Source: a virus. From it: 37,536 nucleotides of DNA. Positions 6,668 to 14,011 of the stretch are shown here, piece by piece; positions within the stretch are counted from its first letter, which is position 1, and every line of letters begins with the position of its first letter. The DNA is taken from the IMG/VR virus record IMGVR_UViG_3300009379_000034, positions 1 through 37,536 of that record; one strand, 5' to 3'. The position numbers were made by a program, and so were the translations under genes. The notes beneath the pieces were generated by a model. The model saw only the letters and a program-made list of their open reading frames with translations, made no database searches and had not been told where the DNA came from.

Positions 6668-6907
6668 TTAGTCCTGATCAATGGACAACATCGATGGAGC
6701 CCTCATGTTCCCCCCGATGGAGTTGGACGCTGCGACCTGGGCCTTGAGCACCAGGCTGGCGTTGGAAACGATCTCCTTGGCAACATTGGTCACGGCTTGC
6801 GACCTCTGAATTTCTTCCTGGAGCTTCTCGCCCTCCAACTCTTCATCGTTGAGCCGTTCCATGGCCATGAACAAATGGTCATTCAAATCGGTGAGCTTAT
6901 TCTTCAT
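6668..6907 (-). CDS. Conserved phage helical protein
   Basis: A 79-aa protein, [53 protein letters not shown], a two-helix coiled-coil type. Very similar 'LTDLN-HLF--LERL-DE-L-GE-L-EEI-R--AV' proteins are known from other prophages, often beside an HNH gene, as here (3 bp upstream of it). AGGAGG precedes the ATG. No function is established; a partner of the HNH protein is an inference. Confidence 0.72.
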   Translation of the reverse strand: MKNKLTDLNDHLFMAMERLNDEELEGEKLQEEIQRSQAVTNVAKEIVSNASLVLKAQVAASNSIGGNMRAPSMLSIDQD

Positions 6908-6940
6908 AATTTCTTCCTCCTAAAAATTCGCTGAGAACTA

Positions 6941-7123
6941 TCAAACGGTTGTGTATTCGCCCTTGTAGGCGTGTGACATCTTGAGCCTTGCGACATTGAC
7001 GGCCTTGGTTGCCCAAGGCGTTTCTTTCGTCTTCGGCTTTGCTGGTGCATTGAAAACGCAGTAGATGTACCGCGCCCACAAAACGAGCATAGGAATCAGG
7101 ATGAAAGGTATTAGCCACTTCAT
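6941..7123 (-). CDS. Small single-pass membrane protein
   Basis: A 60-aa protein: MKWLIPFILIPMLVLWARYIYCVF is one hydrophobic segment with a short N-terminus, then a basic soluble tail. Its ATG overlaps the stop of the upstream gene (ATGA), indicating coupling. An overlapping frame (6897-7187) lacks these signs. Function unknown. Confidence 0.65.
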   Translation of the reverse strand: MKWLIPFILIPMLVLWARYIYCVFNAPAKPKTKETPWATKAVNVARLKMSHAYKGEYTTV

Positions 7124-7410
7124 GCGGTAGCCCCGGCGTAATCAATACCCACGCAATCCCAAAGCTGTTCAAAGGGAAAACCTTCATCCATGTTCAGGTC
7201 AAAGTCGTCGCGGGCTTTCTTACGGACGTTGGCACAAAATTCACAGGTCTTGTAGGTGGCGAAGTCGCCTTCCCACATACCTTCAACGCGCTGGTATATT
7301 TCGCCTGGGTCAATGGTGGCCCCGCACTCGCAACAAACATGCTGCTTGCGGGCCTTGGGCATAGACTCGCGGTAGAGTTCGCCCATGATGCAGTCTCCAA
7401 TGCTACACAT
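7120..7410 (-). CDS. Zinc-binding phage protein
   Basis: A 96-aa protein with RKQHVCCECGATIDPGEIYQRVEGMWEGDF followed by YKTCEFC, a four-cysteine zinc knuckle seen in a recurrent phage family of unknown function. ATG at 7410 is chosen over an upstream TTG (7425) because GGAGGG lies 7 bases before it and it avoids overlap with the preceding gene. Confidence 0.75.
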   Translation of the reverse strand: MCSIGDCIMGELYRESMPKARKQHVCCECGATIDPGEIYQRVEGMWEGDFATYKTCEFCANVRKKARDDFDLNMDEGFPFEQLWDCVGIDYAGATA

Positions 7411-7414
7411 CGTA

Positions 7415-7783
7415 CTACCCTCCAAGAGTTGCGGCCTTCCGCATGTCGTTCAACGCAGCAATAAATGTCTTCCGTAGTTCCGGCAGTGATTTGCTGTTGA
7501 GGGTCGTGCTTGCCGGATGCGGCATGTCAAAGGCCTGAAGGAACCATTCGACAGATTCGCGTAGGGTGTCACGATCTTTGCGTATCTGCTCGGCTTCATG
7601 CCCAAGATCGCCATCGCATTCGACGCCAAGGCCGCGTGCTGCATCCTCTGCAAGGTGCCAGCCGCCTTCGGCTTCCAGAATCATCTTGACGTCCTTGTAG
7701 GTCGTGCCTTTGCACATTTCGCAAATAGGCCTGTCGTCTTCGTAAATGACGCAATCGTCGGAATTGTATTCGATAAATGACAT
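7415..7783 (-). CDS. Hypothetical protein with N-terminal CxxC
   Basis: A 122-aa protein, MSFIEYNSDDCVIYEDDRPICEMCKG..., with CEMC near residues 21-24 and a helical C-terminal half (EAEQIRKDRDTLRESVEWFLQAF). ATG at 7783 has GAGAGG 5 bases upstream; the in-frame TTG at 7795 lacks support. No family recognised. Confidence 0.65.
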   Translation of the reverse strand: MSFIEYNSDDCVIYEDDRPICEMCKGTTYKDVKMILEAEGGWHLAEDAARGLGVECDGDLGHEAEQIRKDRDTLRESVEWFLQAFDMPHPASTTLNSKSLPELRKTFIAALNDMRKAATLGG

Positions 7784-7806
7784 GCTACCTCTCAAACGTT
7801 TATGTA

Positions 7807-7866
7807 GAGCCCCGACCCTCCGGGGATTTAGGCCGGGGCTCCACTTGATTCGGGGTTGTCCCCGAA
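7807..7866. repeat. Pair of intergenic hairpins in the early operon
   Basis: GAGCCCCG (7807-7814) pairs with CGGGGCTC (7834-7841), and TTCGGGG (7849-7855) pairs with CCCCGAA (7860-7866) around a 4-nt loop. They lie between two leftward genes. No T-run follows on the minus strand, so attenuation or mRNA protection is more likely than simple termination. Confidence 0.5.
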
Positions 7867-7870
7867 ATAT

Positions 7871-8413
7871 CTAGGCGGCTGCTTTGGTGTCGGCTTCGAC
7901 CGGCAGCATGATTTGCTCGGCGTCGGTGTGGGCGGGGACCAAGTTGCCCTTGGCGTCCAGGTAGCCGATGCCACGGCCCGAGCTCTTGGGCTTCTTGATC
8001 TCGACGTCGTAGTCCAGATCAACGCGGGCGGATTCTTTGCCGGGCGCGCCGAGAACGGTGACGACGATCTTGCGGTCCTTGGTGACATGTCCACGGTTAT
8101 GGATGTCGTGGGCCATTTCCTGCAAGTGGTCGTTGATCTCGCGGAGACAGTCACCGCCGTCGAGCTGGTCGAGAGTGAGGAGGCCTTCCGCGCATCCGAA
8201 CAACAACAGGCGTTCTTTGAGGTTGTTGCGCTCTTCGATGAGGCTATCGACCTGTTCTTCGAGCAAGGCGTTGTCTTCAAGAGCTTCGTGCAGTTCGAAC
8301 CAAAGAATAACTTCTCGCCGGTAGGGGAAAAAGCGGAGTTGATTAAGCATGTACCGGTGCATTGCCGGGACAACTATCTCAGCGTTGCGGAGGAAATAAT
8401 CTTGTGTCTTCAT
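7871..8413 (-). CDS. Conserved phage protein with coiled coil
   Basis: A 180-aa protein. A helical first half contains a coiled coil (ALEDNALLEEQVDSLIEERNNLKERL), then CLREINDHLQEMAHDIHNRG and a beta-rich part (KIVVTVLGAPGKESARVDLDYDVEIK). ATG at 8413 follows GGAAGGA; the longer frame back to 8629 only reads the ATPase gene out of frame. It sits next to the recombination genes, so a role with SSB or the ATPases is possible. Function unknown. Confidence 0.72.
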   Translation of the reverse strand: MKTQDYFLRNAEIVVPAMHRYMLNQLRFFPYRREVILWFELHEALEDNALLEEQVDSLIEERNNLKERLLLFGCAEGLLTLDQLDGGDCLREINDHLQEMAHDIHNRGHVTKDRKIVVTVLGAPGKESARVDLDYDVEIKKPKSSGRGIGYLDAKGNLVPAHTDAEQIMLPVEADTKAAA

Positions 8414-8437
8414 TTGGTTTTCCTTCCTTTGAAGGGT

Positions 8438-8479
8438 GCGGGCGGGGAAGGGCAGGGAAACCCCGAGGCCCCCGCCCGC
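8438..8479. repeat. GC-rich intergenic hairpin
   Basis: GCGGGCGGGG (8438-8447) pairs perfectly with CCCCGCCCGC (8470-8479). It lies between the SMC-like ATPase gene and the next leftward gene. No poly-T follows; probably an attenuator or mRNA stability element. Confidence 0.5.
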
Positions 8480-8516
8480 GGTACAGGGATTGAGGAAACT
8501 ATTTTCTGGCCATGGC

Positions 8517-9740
8517 CTAATTGCTTTCCTGGGCGACTTCGCCGTCTTCAATGATGACGCTGCACTCGTCGCCCTTGCTGACTCTTTCGATCCAGACCTG
8601 GGCGTCGGCTTCCTTGGCTGCCTCGGCAATCATGGCAAGGCTGTTGTCGTCGAGAAGGGAGCCGTCTCGGATGAGCAAGACCTTGAGCTTGGGATTGAGG
8701 GCGATGCCCATGGCCACGGACACGCGAAGGCTTTCGGCACTGGAACACTGGGCGAAGGGGATACCGTTGAAGGTTACGCCGTTGTCGTCGAAAGCGAGGC
8801 CCGGAACCGGGAAGTCGGCTTCAGCCATTGCGGTCTGCTTGTATTTGTCGATGGCTTCGATTTTCTCGGTAAGGTGATCCGCCTCGGCCTTGGCGTTGAG
8901 CATGTTGTCCTCAACTCCGGCGCGGTTTTTCTTGGCTGCTACCTTGAGGTTAATGGCTTGGGCTTCGGCGATCCGCTGGCGAATGTCGCCCTGGTCCTTG
9001 GGCTTCCAGCCTTCGTGCTGCTTTTCCAGACCGTCGAGGGCTATTTCCTTCAAGGTCAGGCTGTCTTTCAAGGTGGCAATCTTGGTGAGGATGCTTTCTA
9101 TCTCTGTCTTGTGTTTGTCCATGGCGGCAATACGGGCCGTGCCTTCGTCGTTGTGCTTACGGATCGCTTCGCCCTCGCCGATAATGTCGTCGATGATTTC
9201 GAGTTCGTCAGGCACATCGGACAGGTCGCCGAAAGCCTCATACTGATTTTCGTATGCCTGGGCGTCCCGTTTCACGTTGCGGCGATCCTCAAACAAATTC
9301 GCGCGCTCGGCGTCCTTGTCGGAGAAGTCCAAGCCGACAAGATGCTTGAGCAATTCGACTTGCTTGCCGGGCTTCTCGGTGGTGAAGACCAAGGGGTCAA
9401 AGGTGAGTTTTGACGTGAGTTCATCAAGCATTTTTTGAGGGCTGCCGTAGCTTGCACCGTCCTTGGTCTTGACCTTGATGGCTCCGCCGCCTTCTTTCGT
9501 AATTGTGCGGGTGACGATGTACTCGCCAAGGTCCACGACGATCTTGGCCTTTTCCTCGCCGTTGCGAACGGGGTTGAGTCCCTGGGCCTTCTTTCCGGCA
9601 AGGGCCATGAGAATGGAGTCCAGAACGGAGGATTTACCTTGGGCATTGTCGCCGCCAATAATGACGGTGTTTCCGTCTGGGGTGATCTCGACGACTTTAA
9701 GACGCTTCACGTTTTCGGTACTGAGTTGAACTATTTTCAT
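8517..9740 (-). CDS. SMC/RecF-like AAA ATPase
   Basis: A 407-aa protein. Walker A GGDNAQGKSS (29-38) follows a short beta start as in RecF and Rad50; a long helical, charged middle (about 150-310) fits an SMC-type coiled coil. Near the C-terminus SSAESLRVSVA (about 333-343) is the ABC signature and KVLLIRDGSLLD (about 353-364) the Walker B region. AGGAG lies 7 bases before the ATG. It stands beside SSB and a Sak4-like ATPase, pointing to a DNA repair or recombination role in phage replication, as in SbcC-like phage proteins. Confidence 0.85.
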   Translation of the reverse strand: MKIVQLSTENVKRLKVVEITPDGNTVIIGGDNAQGKSSVLDSILMALAGKKAQGLNPVRNGEEKAKIVVDLGEYIVTRTITKEGGGAIKVKTKDGASYGSPQKMLDELTSKLTFDPLVFTTEKPGKQVELLKHLVGLDFSDKDAERANLFEDRRNVKRDAQAYENQYEAFGDLSDVPDELEIIDDIIGEGEAIRKHNDEGTARIAAMDKHKTEIESILTKIATLKDSLTLKEIALDGLEKQHEGWKPKDQGDIRQRIAEAQAINLKVAAKKNRAGVEDNMLNAKAEADHLTEKIEAIDKYKQTAMAEADFPVPGLAFDDNGVTFNGIPFAQCSSAESLRVSVAMGIALNPKLKVLLIRDGSLLDDNSLAMIAEAAKEADAQVWIERVSKGDECSVIIEDGEVAQESN

Positions 9741-9757
9741 GATATTCTCCTGATATT

Positions 9758-10252
9758 TTAGAAGGGCACGTCATCCATTCCAGACGCTTCGGACGGGAAG
9801 GCGGGGCCTAAATCTTCTTTCTGTTGTTGGGGCTGTTGCTGCTGGCGTTGCTGGGGCTGTTGCTGTTGGTAGCCGCTTTGCTGCTGGTACTGCCCGCCCT
9901 GGCCGTTGTCCGGCGCGCGGTCGAGTCCCTGCACGTTGTCTGCAACAACCTCCGTCATGTAGCGATCCTGGCCGGTGTTCTGGTCTTGCCATTTGCGAGT
10001 TTGGAGCTTGCCCTCCACCATGACCAAGCGGCCCTTGGTGAGATAGTTGCCCACAAATTCCGCGGTGTTGCGCCAGGCAACGATGTTGTGCCATTCGGTG
10101 CGCTCGACCTTCTGGCCGGTCTGCTTGTCGCGGTACCCCTCATCCGTGGCCAAGGAGAATTTGGCCCGGGCTTGACCGTTCGGAGTGTAGGAAAGCTCGG
10201 GGTCACGCCCGAGCCTTCCAATGAGGATTACTTTGTTCATGCTTCCTGCCAT
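9758..10252 (-). CDS. ssb: Single-stranded DNA-binding protein
   Basis: A 164-aa SSB. The OB fold begins [34 protein letters not shown] and contains [26 protein letters not shown], all standard for bacterial SSB. Residues 120-150 are a Gln-rich linker, and the protein ends in acidic MDDVPF, the conserved tip that recruits partner enzymes. ATG at 10252 (MAGSMNKV) or 10240 (MNKV) could be used; the first has AGGAGG 11 bases upstream and begins just after the previous stop. It probably works with the neighbouring Sak4-like ATPase. Confidence 0.95.
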   Translation of the reverse strand: MAGSMNKVILIGRLGRDPELSYTPNGQARAKFSLATDEGYRDKQTGQKVERTEWHNIVAWRNTAEFVGNYLTKGRLVMVEGKLQTRKWQDQNTGQDRYMTEVVADNVQGLDRAPDNGQGGQYQQQSGYQQQQPQQRQQQQPQQQKEDLGPAFPSEASGMDDVPF

Positions 10253-10254
10253 GG

Positions 10255-11460
10255 CTATGCGGCCTCCTGGTTGATGGCGTCGATGAATCTGGACGCCATA
10301 TCTTTGGTGATGTCTTTGGTTGTGGTGAGTGGCTGGGCCAACTGGAAAAAATTGGTGAGTTCGCCGAGACATTGGTCCTTGTGGCTGTTGTAGGGGATGG
10401 CGCGGTCGTTGAAGTAAGCCATGATTGCCTTGCGCTGGGGGTCGGTCATGGGCTGGGGTTGAGCTGTCCCTTGCTGCTGGGCATTCTCGCCGCTGGGGAC
10501 AGGGTCGCCCATGCCTCCGCCGCCGGGCGCATACTCATCGCGTGGGGGCTGTTGGTTGTATTGCTGGGGTTCGTGTTCGACCGGCCCGGACGGCTTTGCC
10601 GCGGGGAATGTCTTGCCCTTTGCGGCAACCAATGCGGAGATTTGAGGGAAAGCCTTGGGCCGTGTTTGCCATCGCTTGCCAGAGCGCGCCCAAAGGTCGC
10701 GGAGTTCGTCAGCGGTGGTGCATGATTCGATGAGTTCGGAGGCCTCCTTGACCATGGCTTCGTCTGGATCGACGCCGGACTCGAGCCAGTCCAAGAGCTG
10801 CTTGCCAGTTTCCTTGGATGGTATGAAACTTTGACCGTCGAAAAGCCCGGTGCGGTCCTTGCTGGCGGTGGCGTAGTGCTTCTCCTGGTCAACGTCGAGA
10901 ACGGCGGTAAATTCAAAATCAAGGCCGTCGCGTTGAACCGGCTGCAGCCCGATCTTTACGGGGACCATTTTGCCCTTTTCGTTTCGCTGCATTTCGTATG
11001 CGGTCTTTGAGCGCATGGTCGCGATAATGTGGGCCGACGATTGGAGCATCGCGTCCACAAACTCATTGTGGAGTGGGGTGACATCGCGCCAGGCCGAAAA
11101 GCCGTTCGGGTTGTTGGATGAAGCCCGGCGTTTATCGACTTCCTCGAGCAATCCGCCAGAACCGGCCCATGCATGAGTGAGGCTATCCACGATGATGATG
11201 TCATAGCCGAGCTTCTCGGCTTCCTTGATAGCTTGGATATACTTGCTAGGCGTGAAGGGTGGCGAGATAGGGCAAACGTCGTACTCGCAAAGATGCGCGT
11301 ACAATTCGCCGCTGCCGTTTTCGGAGTCGACAAAGGCGATTTTCCCGCCAAGACCCATAGCAATCAACAAAGACGAATACGTCTTCCCGCCGCCGGATGT
11401 GCCGCAAAGGGCAAGGCGCAATTTCGCCTTTTTTCGTTCTGCTGGTCTAAACATTGACAT
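10255..11460 (-). CDS. Sak4-like RecA-fold ATPase (single-strand annealing/recombination)
   Basis: A 401-aa protein. Walker [10 protein letters not shown] (20-27) and Walker B YDIIIVDS (D92) lie in an AAA_24-type RecA core (about 10-230). A Gln/Pro/Gly-rich linker (about 305-345) leads to a helical C-terminal domain. Sak4 proteins are phage RecA-like proteins that promote annealing with the cognate SSB, and the ssb gene follows 2 bp downstream. ATG at 11460 has GAGAGGAA upstream; an earlier in-frame ATG lacks support. The extra C-terminal domain is longer than in minimal Sak4. Confidence 0.82.
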   Translation of the reverse strand: MSMFRPAERKKAKLRLALCGTSGGGKTYSSLLIAMGLGGKIAFVDSENGSGELYAHLCEYDVCPISPPFTPSKYIQAIKEAEKLGYDIIIVDSLTHAWAGSGGLLEEVDKRRASSNNPNGFSAWRDVTPLHNEFVDAMLQSSAHIIATMRSKTAYEMQRNEKGKMVPVKIGLQPVQRDGLDFEFTAVLDVDQEKHYATASKDRTGLFDGQSFIPSKETGKQLLDWLESGVDPDEAMVKEASELIESCTTADELRDLWARSGKRWQTRPKAFPQISALVAAKGKTFPAAKPSGPVEHEPQQYNQQPPRDEYAPGGGGMGDPVPSGENAQQQGTAQPQPMTDPQRKAIMAYFNDRAIPYNSHKDQCLGELTNFFQLAQPLTTTKDITKDMASRFIDAINQEAA

Positions 11461-11551
11461 GGTTCGTTCCTCTCTTTCTGGCCCTGTATTCGGCCTGTTC
11501 TTCCTCACTGAGTCCCTCGAAAAAATCCCTGTCGTCTTCGTGGTCGTTCAT
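11447..11551 (-). CDS. 34-aa acidic protein
   Basis: [34 protein letters not shown]. The ATG lies 2 bp after the stop of the upstream zinc/TM gene and its stop overlaps the first codons of the Sak4-like gene, so it is fitted tightly into the operon. The composition, strongly acidic then basic, is protein-like. Function unknown. Confidence 0.6.
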   Translation of the reverse strand: MNDHEDDRDFFEGLSEEEQAEYRARKRGTNHVNV

Positions 11552-11553
11552 GG

Positions 11554-11781
11554 CTACCCCGCAATTCCGCAGATAAAGAGAAAGAGGGCGACGCCTACGG
11601 CCAGGATCACCCAGAGCCAGGCCATGAAATCCTCATGTTTCGTGCGACAATCCTGGCACCAGTCCCAGCCGCGGATTGTGGTGAAATTATCGCCGCGCGG
11701 GATGATCCGGTCGCACTTGTGGCAACAGACGTTACCGGCTGAAATGCGGTCTCTCTTGGTCGGAATGGTCAATGTTTCCAT
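11554..11781 (-). CDS. Zinc-ribbon protein with C-terminal membrane anchor
   Basis: A 75-aa protein: CCHKC (19-23) and CQDC (42-45) form a zinc ribbon, followed by MAWLWVILAVGVALFLFICG, one transmembrane helix at the C-terminus. AAGGAG lies 7 bases before the ATG. A ribbon displayed at the inner membrane could bind a host factor; no known family. Confidence 0.75.
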   Translation of the reverse strand: METLTIPTKRDRISAGNVCCHKCDRIIPRGDNFTTIRGWDWCQDCRTKHEDFMAWLWVILAVGVALFLFICGIAG

Positions 11782-11796
11782 GGTCCTCTCCTTTGG

Positions 11797-11818
11797 CCGG
11801 GGGGACGAATCCCCCCGG
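11797..11818 (-). terminator. UUCG-tetraloop hairpin between early genes
   Basis: On the minus strand a perfect 9-bp stem CCGGGGGGA/TCCCCCCGG closes a TTCG loop. It follows the first gene of the leftward operon (11849-12202). Without a T-run it would act as an attenuator or RNA-stabilising element, a plausible target for antitermination. Confidence 0.5.
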
Positions 11819-11848
11819 GGCTAGGGTTGGGAGGTGTATGCGTGAAAT

Positions 11849-12202
11849 TTAAGCCGCGGCCAGATCGTCTATGGCGACAAGTTTGCCGTAACGGTCGTGG
11901 GTCATCGGTTCGGGCAGGGGGGTAATGCGATACCAGTCGTCGTCTGGGCCGAGGCGGAAAGAACGCTCGGAGTCGAGTAGGTCACATGCTTCGGCGGTGG
12001 TCATGCATTCCTCACCTTCCACTTCGAAAGTGACGATGAAGTCCAGAAGGTCGGCATAGCTCTTGATGTCGCCTTCGCTCTCACCTTCCCAGATCATGCG
12101 GTAAACAAAGACGTTGTTGTCCTTGGCGTAATCGCCGGGGGTGTAGTCCAAGCCCTGGCGGGCGTCCTTCACGGTGTGGAGTTTTCTGGTATCGACCAAC
12201 AT
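11849..12202 (-). CDS. First gene of the leftward early operon, unknown function
   Basis: A 117-aa acidic protein (MLVDTRKLHTVKDARQGLDYTPGDYAKDNN...DDWYRITPLPEPM...). ATG at 12202 has GAGG 7 bases upstream. The frame extends to an ATG at 12349, but that codon overlaps the -10 box of the early promoter, so it cannot be made from it; the basic extension (MPSTGRRKTFAASPENKRKS...) would need another promoter. No family recognised. Its first place in the operon suggests an early regulatory or takeover role. Confidence 0.62.
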   Translation of the reverse strand: MLVDTRKLHTVKDARQGLDYTPGDYAKDNNVFVYRMIWEGESEGDIKSYADLLDFIVTFEVEGEECMTTAEACDLLDSERSFRLGPDDDWYRITPLPEPMTHDRYGKLVAIDDLAAA

Positions 12203-12347
12203 GTTTGCCTCGCTTCCCTGTGTTTCCCTGTATTTTCTCTTGCCGTCCCACTTTCCCCCTTTCCGGGTTTGCCAGCCGTAGCCAGCAGGGCTTTTGCGCT
12301 TGTTCTCGGGCGATGCCGCGAAGGTCTTGCGCCGACCTGTTGAAGGC

Positions 12348-12377
12348 ATAGTAACCAGTTGGGAAAGATGTTGTCAA
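12348..12377 (-). promoter_or_regulatory. Leftward early promoter (PL-like)
   Basis: On the minus strand TTGACA (12377-12372), an 18-bp spacer and TACTAT (12353-12348). An operator overlaps the -10 side (12352-12365) and a second one lies upstream of the -35 (12385-12398). It should drive the early operon down to about 2456 and be shut by the repressor in the lysogen. Confidence 0.78.
12352..12365. promoter_or_regulatory. Operator OL1 (TAACCAGTTGGGAA)
   Basis: One conserved TGGGAA half and one weaker half; it overlaps the -10 region of the leftward promoter. Its form matches the -10-proximal operator of the rightward promoter (14024-14037, TTCCCAGTTGGTTA) read on the opposite strand. Confidence 0.75.
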
Positions 12378-12384
12378 TAAAAAG

Positions 12385-12398
12385 TTCCCAACTGGGAA
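12385..12398. promoter_or_regulatory. Operator OL2 (TTCCCAACTGGGAA)
   Basis: A 14-bp palindrome with perfect TTCCCA/TGGGAA arms around 2 bp, lying upstream of the -35 box and 33 bp centre-to-centre from OL1. It is the best match of the four sites to a dimer-binding consensus. Confidence 0.78.
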
Positions 12399-12432
12399 TT
12401 ATTTAAATAAAAAAAGGGGACAAATAAGGTGG

Positions 12433-12909
12433 TTAACGATGTTTTTTTCTGAATTGAGCGGGGGTTTGGTTGAGGCCGCCCTTGGCCCAGAAGCCGGTTT
12501 TGGCGGCTTTGGCTTCGGCCTGGGCTTTCTTGAGGTTGGCTTTGTGCTTTTTGTTGGATTTATACGGAGAGGCGAGGGCAAGACCAGCGCGGACGATCTC
12601 GGCGTTGAGCATCTTGCCGTCCTTCCAGATATAGACTTGCAAACGGTTGAAGGGGCCGTAGCGGTTCATGTCGTATTCCAGAGTGACGGGGCCGCGAGAA
12701 CAGAAATTGACAGCGAAAGCCTTGGCCTCCTTGCCGTATTCCTGTTTCCATTCCGGGGCGTCGATACCAATGAGGCGGGCGTCGGTGCGGATGCCGTGGA
12801 CTTCGATGAGCACAGAATCACCATCGCGGACCTTGAGGACGTGGGCTTGTTCTGCCCAAGCGGGGAGGGCGAAGAGGAGGCAGAAGAGAAGGACAGCAAG
12901 TGTTTTCAT
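12433..12909 (-). CDS. Secreted staphylococcal-nuclease-like protein
   Basis: A 158-aa protein. A signal peptide (MKTLAVLLFCLLFALPAWAEQ, probable cut after AWA) precedes an SNase fold. Catalytic counterparts are present: D31 in RDGDS, R45, D50 and E53 in ARLIGIDAPE, and R89 in NRLQVYIW, so it should cut DNA or RNA with calcium outside the cytoplasm. Its ATG overlaps the stop of the 49-aa gene (ATGA), making it the last gene of the repressor operon and therefore expressed in lysogens. A role in degrading incoming DNA in the periplasm is an attractive inference; nutrient scavenging is an alternative. Confidence 0.88.
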   Translation of the reverse strand: MKTLAVLLFCLLFALPAWAEQAHVLKVRDGDSVLIEVHGIRTDARLIGIDAPEWKQEYGKEAKAFAVNFCSRGPVTLEYDMNRYGPFNRLQVYIWKDGKMLNAEIVRAGLALASPYKSNKKHKANLKKAQAEAKAAKTGFWAKGGLNQTPAQFRKKHR

Positions 12910-13055
12910 TGGGATATTAGTGGGGCAAGCATCAGGTTGTTTTGATCTGGTAGGGAAATCTTCTCGTTTTCCACCAATGTATGTGTTTTTTCAGTCTGCT
13001 CTGTAAGTTCGGCAATTACGCCAAGTAGCCATGTTTCCCATTGTTCATTTTTCAT
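12906..13055 (-). CDS. 49-aa protein in the lysogeny operon
   Basis: MKNEQWETWLLGVIAELTEQTEKTHTLVENEKISLPDQNNLMLAPLISQ. It starts 3 bp after the stop of the membrane-protein gene and ends with TGA overlapping the nuclease ATG. The pattern is one amphipathic helix plus a polar tail. Tight coupling on both sides makes it a convincing gene despite its size. Function unknown; it may link the membrane protein and the nuclease. Confidence 0.68.
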   Translation of the reverse strand: MKNEQWETWLLGVIAELTEQTEKTHTLVENEKISLPDQNNLMLAPLISQ

Positions 13056-13058
13056 AAA

Positions 13059-13238
13059 CTACATCCAGTGGAGTAAGGTCCAGTAGATGGGCCAGATGGT
13101 TGCGAGGAAAATGTCTATTCCCGCACAAAAGAGCCACGCAAGGAAATTGGGTGATTCTTGCCAGTCGAGAATGACGAGGTAGATGTATGTGGCGATGTAG
13201 CCAATGCCGTAGATGATGGGGATGAAGCTGCCTCTCAT
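13059..13238 (-). CDS. Two-TM membrane protein in the lysogeny operon
   Basis: A 59-aa protein, MRGSFIPIIYGIGYIATYIYLVILDWQESPNFLAWLFCAGIDIFLATIWPIYWTLLHWM, with two hydrophobic segments joined by a short polar loop. ATG at 13238 has GGGAG 8 bases upstream and begins 2 bp after the repressor stop. Small membrane proteins next to prophage repressors often block superinfection at the envelope (superinfection exclusion); that role here is inferred from position only. Confidence 0.72.
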   Translation of the reverse strand: MRGSFIPIIYGIGYIATYIYLVILDWQESPNFLAWLFCAGIDIFLATIWPIYWTLLHWM

Positions 13239-13240
13239 GG

Positions 13241-13942
13241 TTACACTCCCTGCATTTCCCACATGACTTGGCCGACGATGAGGTCGTCTCGCTCGTCAAT
13301 GGGGACACGGGTTTCCGGGTGGTTCGGGTTCTCGGGGCGCAAGATTAATTCACCTTTGGCCGAATCGAGATAGACGCGCTTGATGGTCAATCCTTCGTAA
13401 GGGACATTGACCGCGTAGACCTTGCCGGGCACCAGCTTTTGGGCGTGGCGATTTATGCCGACGATGGCCCCGTCCTTGATGAGCGGGTCCATGGAGTCGC
13501 CCGCGACCTCCACGGCCATGAGGCCAGGGAAAAGGAAGCGGCGGGGGATGCAAATTTCACAGATCGGTTCTGCCTCGGCAATCTCGACAGGGAGGCCGCC
13601 CGCGGCGAACTGGTACACGGCGACCACGCCACCGACACCTTCGGGCATTTCGTCCCCCGGGCGAACGATGGATGCCTCTTGGGTGGTGCTGTGTGGAGAC
13701 ATCGCGGTTATTTTGGCTCCGGGAGACTGGGAAATTATCTGGTTTAGCCCGATGCCGAGAGTTGTCAGTTTGTCAATGATCGGGCCGAGCGTGTCCAGTT
13801 TTGGAGAGCGTTCACCTTTGAACCATCTAGTGAGATTGTTGACGGGCATATCGTCCAGAGCTCGAGCCATGGCGGCAGCACTGCCGAACTCGTCTTCCAT
13901 GATTTTTTCAAGCCCTTTGAGTATTTCTTTTTCAAAAGTCAT
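13241..13942 (-). CDS. CI-like prophage repressor with S24 self-cleavage domain
   Basis: A 233-aa protein. Residues 1-70 form the HTH DNA-binding domain (MARALDDMPVNNLTRWFKGERSPKLDTL). Residues about 105-230 are a LexA/UmuD-type peptidase: nucleophile S150 in VAGDSMDPLIKDG, lysine K188 in GLTIKRVY, and a probable Ala-Gly cleavage site in QFAAGGLP (114-115). RecA activation after DNA damage should trigger self-cleavage and induction. It should bind the TTCCCAnnTGGGAA operators. It faces the Cro-like gene and heads a four-gene operon. Confidence 0.93.
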   Translation of the reverse strand: MTFEKEILKGLEKIMEDEFGSAAAMARALDDMPVNNLTRWFKGERSPKLDTLGPIIDKLTTLGIGLNQIISQSPGAKITAMSPHSTTQEASIVRPGDEMPEGVGGVVAVYQFAAGGLPVEIAEAEPICEICIPRRFLFPGLMAVEVAGDSMDPLIKDGAIVGINRHAQKLVPGKVYAVNVPYEGLTIKRVYLDSAKGELILRPENPNHPETRVPIDERDDLIVGQVMWEMQGV

Positions 13943-13991
13943 TTTTTCAACCTTTTGAACTGCAATATCAGATTGTTGAATGTGTGTAACG

Positions 13992-14005
13992 TCTCCAGTT
14001 GGGAA
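13992..14005. promoter_or_regulatory. Operator OR2 (TCTCCAGTTGGGAA)
   Basis: Matches the TTCCCA/TGGGAA palindrome at 12 of 14 positions with the conserved TGGGAA half. It lies just upstream of the -35 box of the rightward promoter and 50 bp from the repressor start, so it could also control repressor synthesis. Confidence 0.7.
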
Positions 14006-14011
14006 ACATGG

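Noticed and set aside
5969-6934. Rightward 321-codon frame opposite the HNH-type gene
   Set aside because: Two coupled leftward genes with good ribosome sites and family patterns explain this DNA.
8414-8629. 72-residue N-terminal extension of the coiled-coil protein (7871-8413)
   Set aside because: It reads the 3' end of the ATPase gene out of frame and is rich in R, S and P; ATG 8413 has a strong ribosome site.
12203-12349. Basic 49-residue extension of the first leftward early gene, possibly an N-like antiterminator
   Set aside because: Its ATG overlaps the -10 box, so the main promoter cannot produce it, and no ribosome site is present; kept only as a possibility from another promoter.
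12385-12398. Palindrome followed by T-run on the minus strand as a terminator of the nuclease operon
   Set aside because: The palindrome leaves only a 2-nt loop, lies within the promoter and matches three other operators; it is a protein-binding site.
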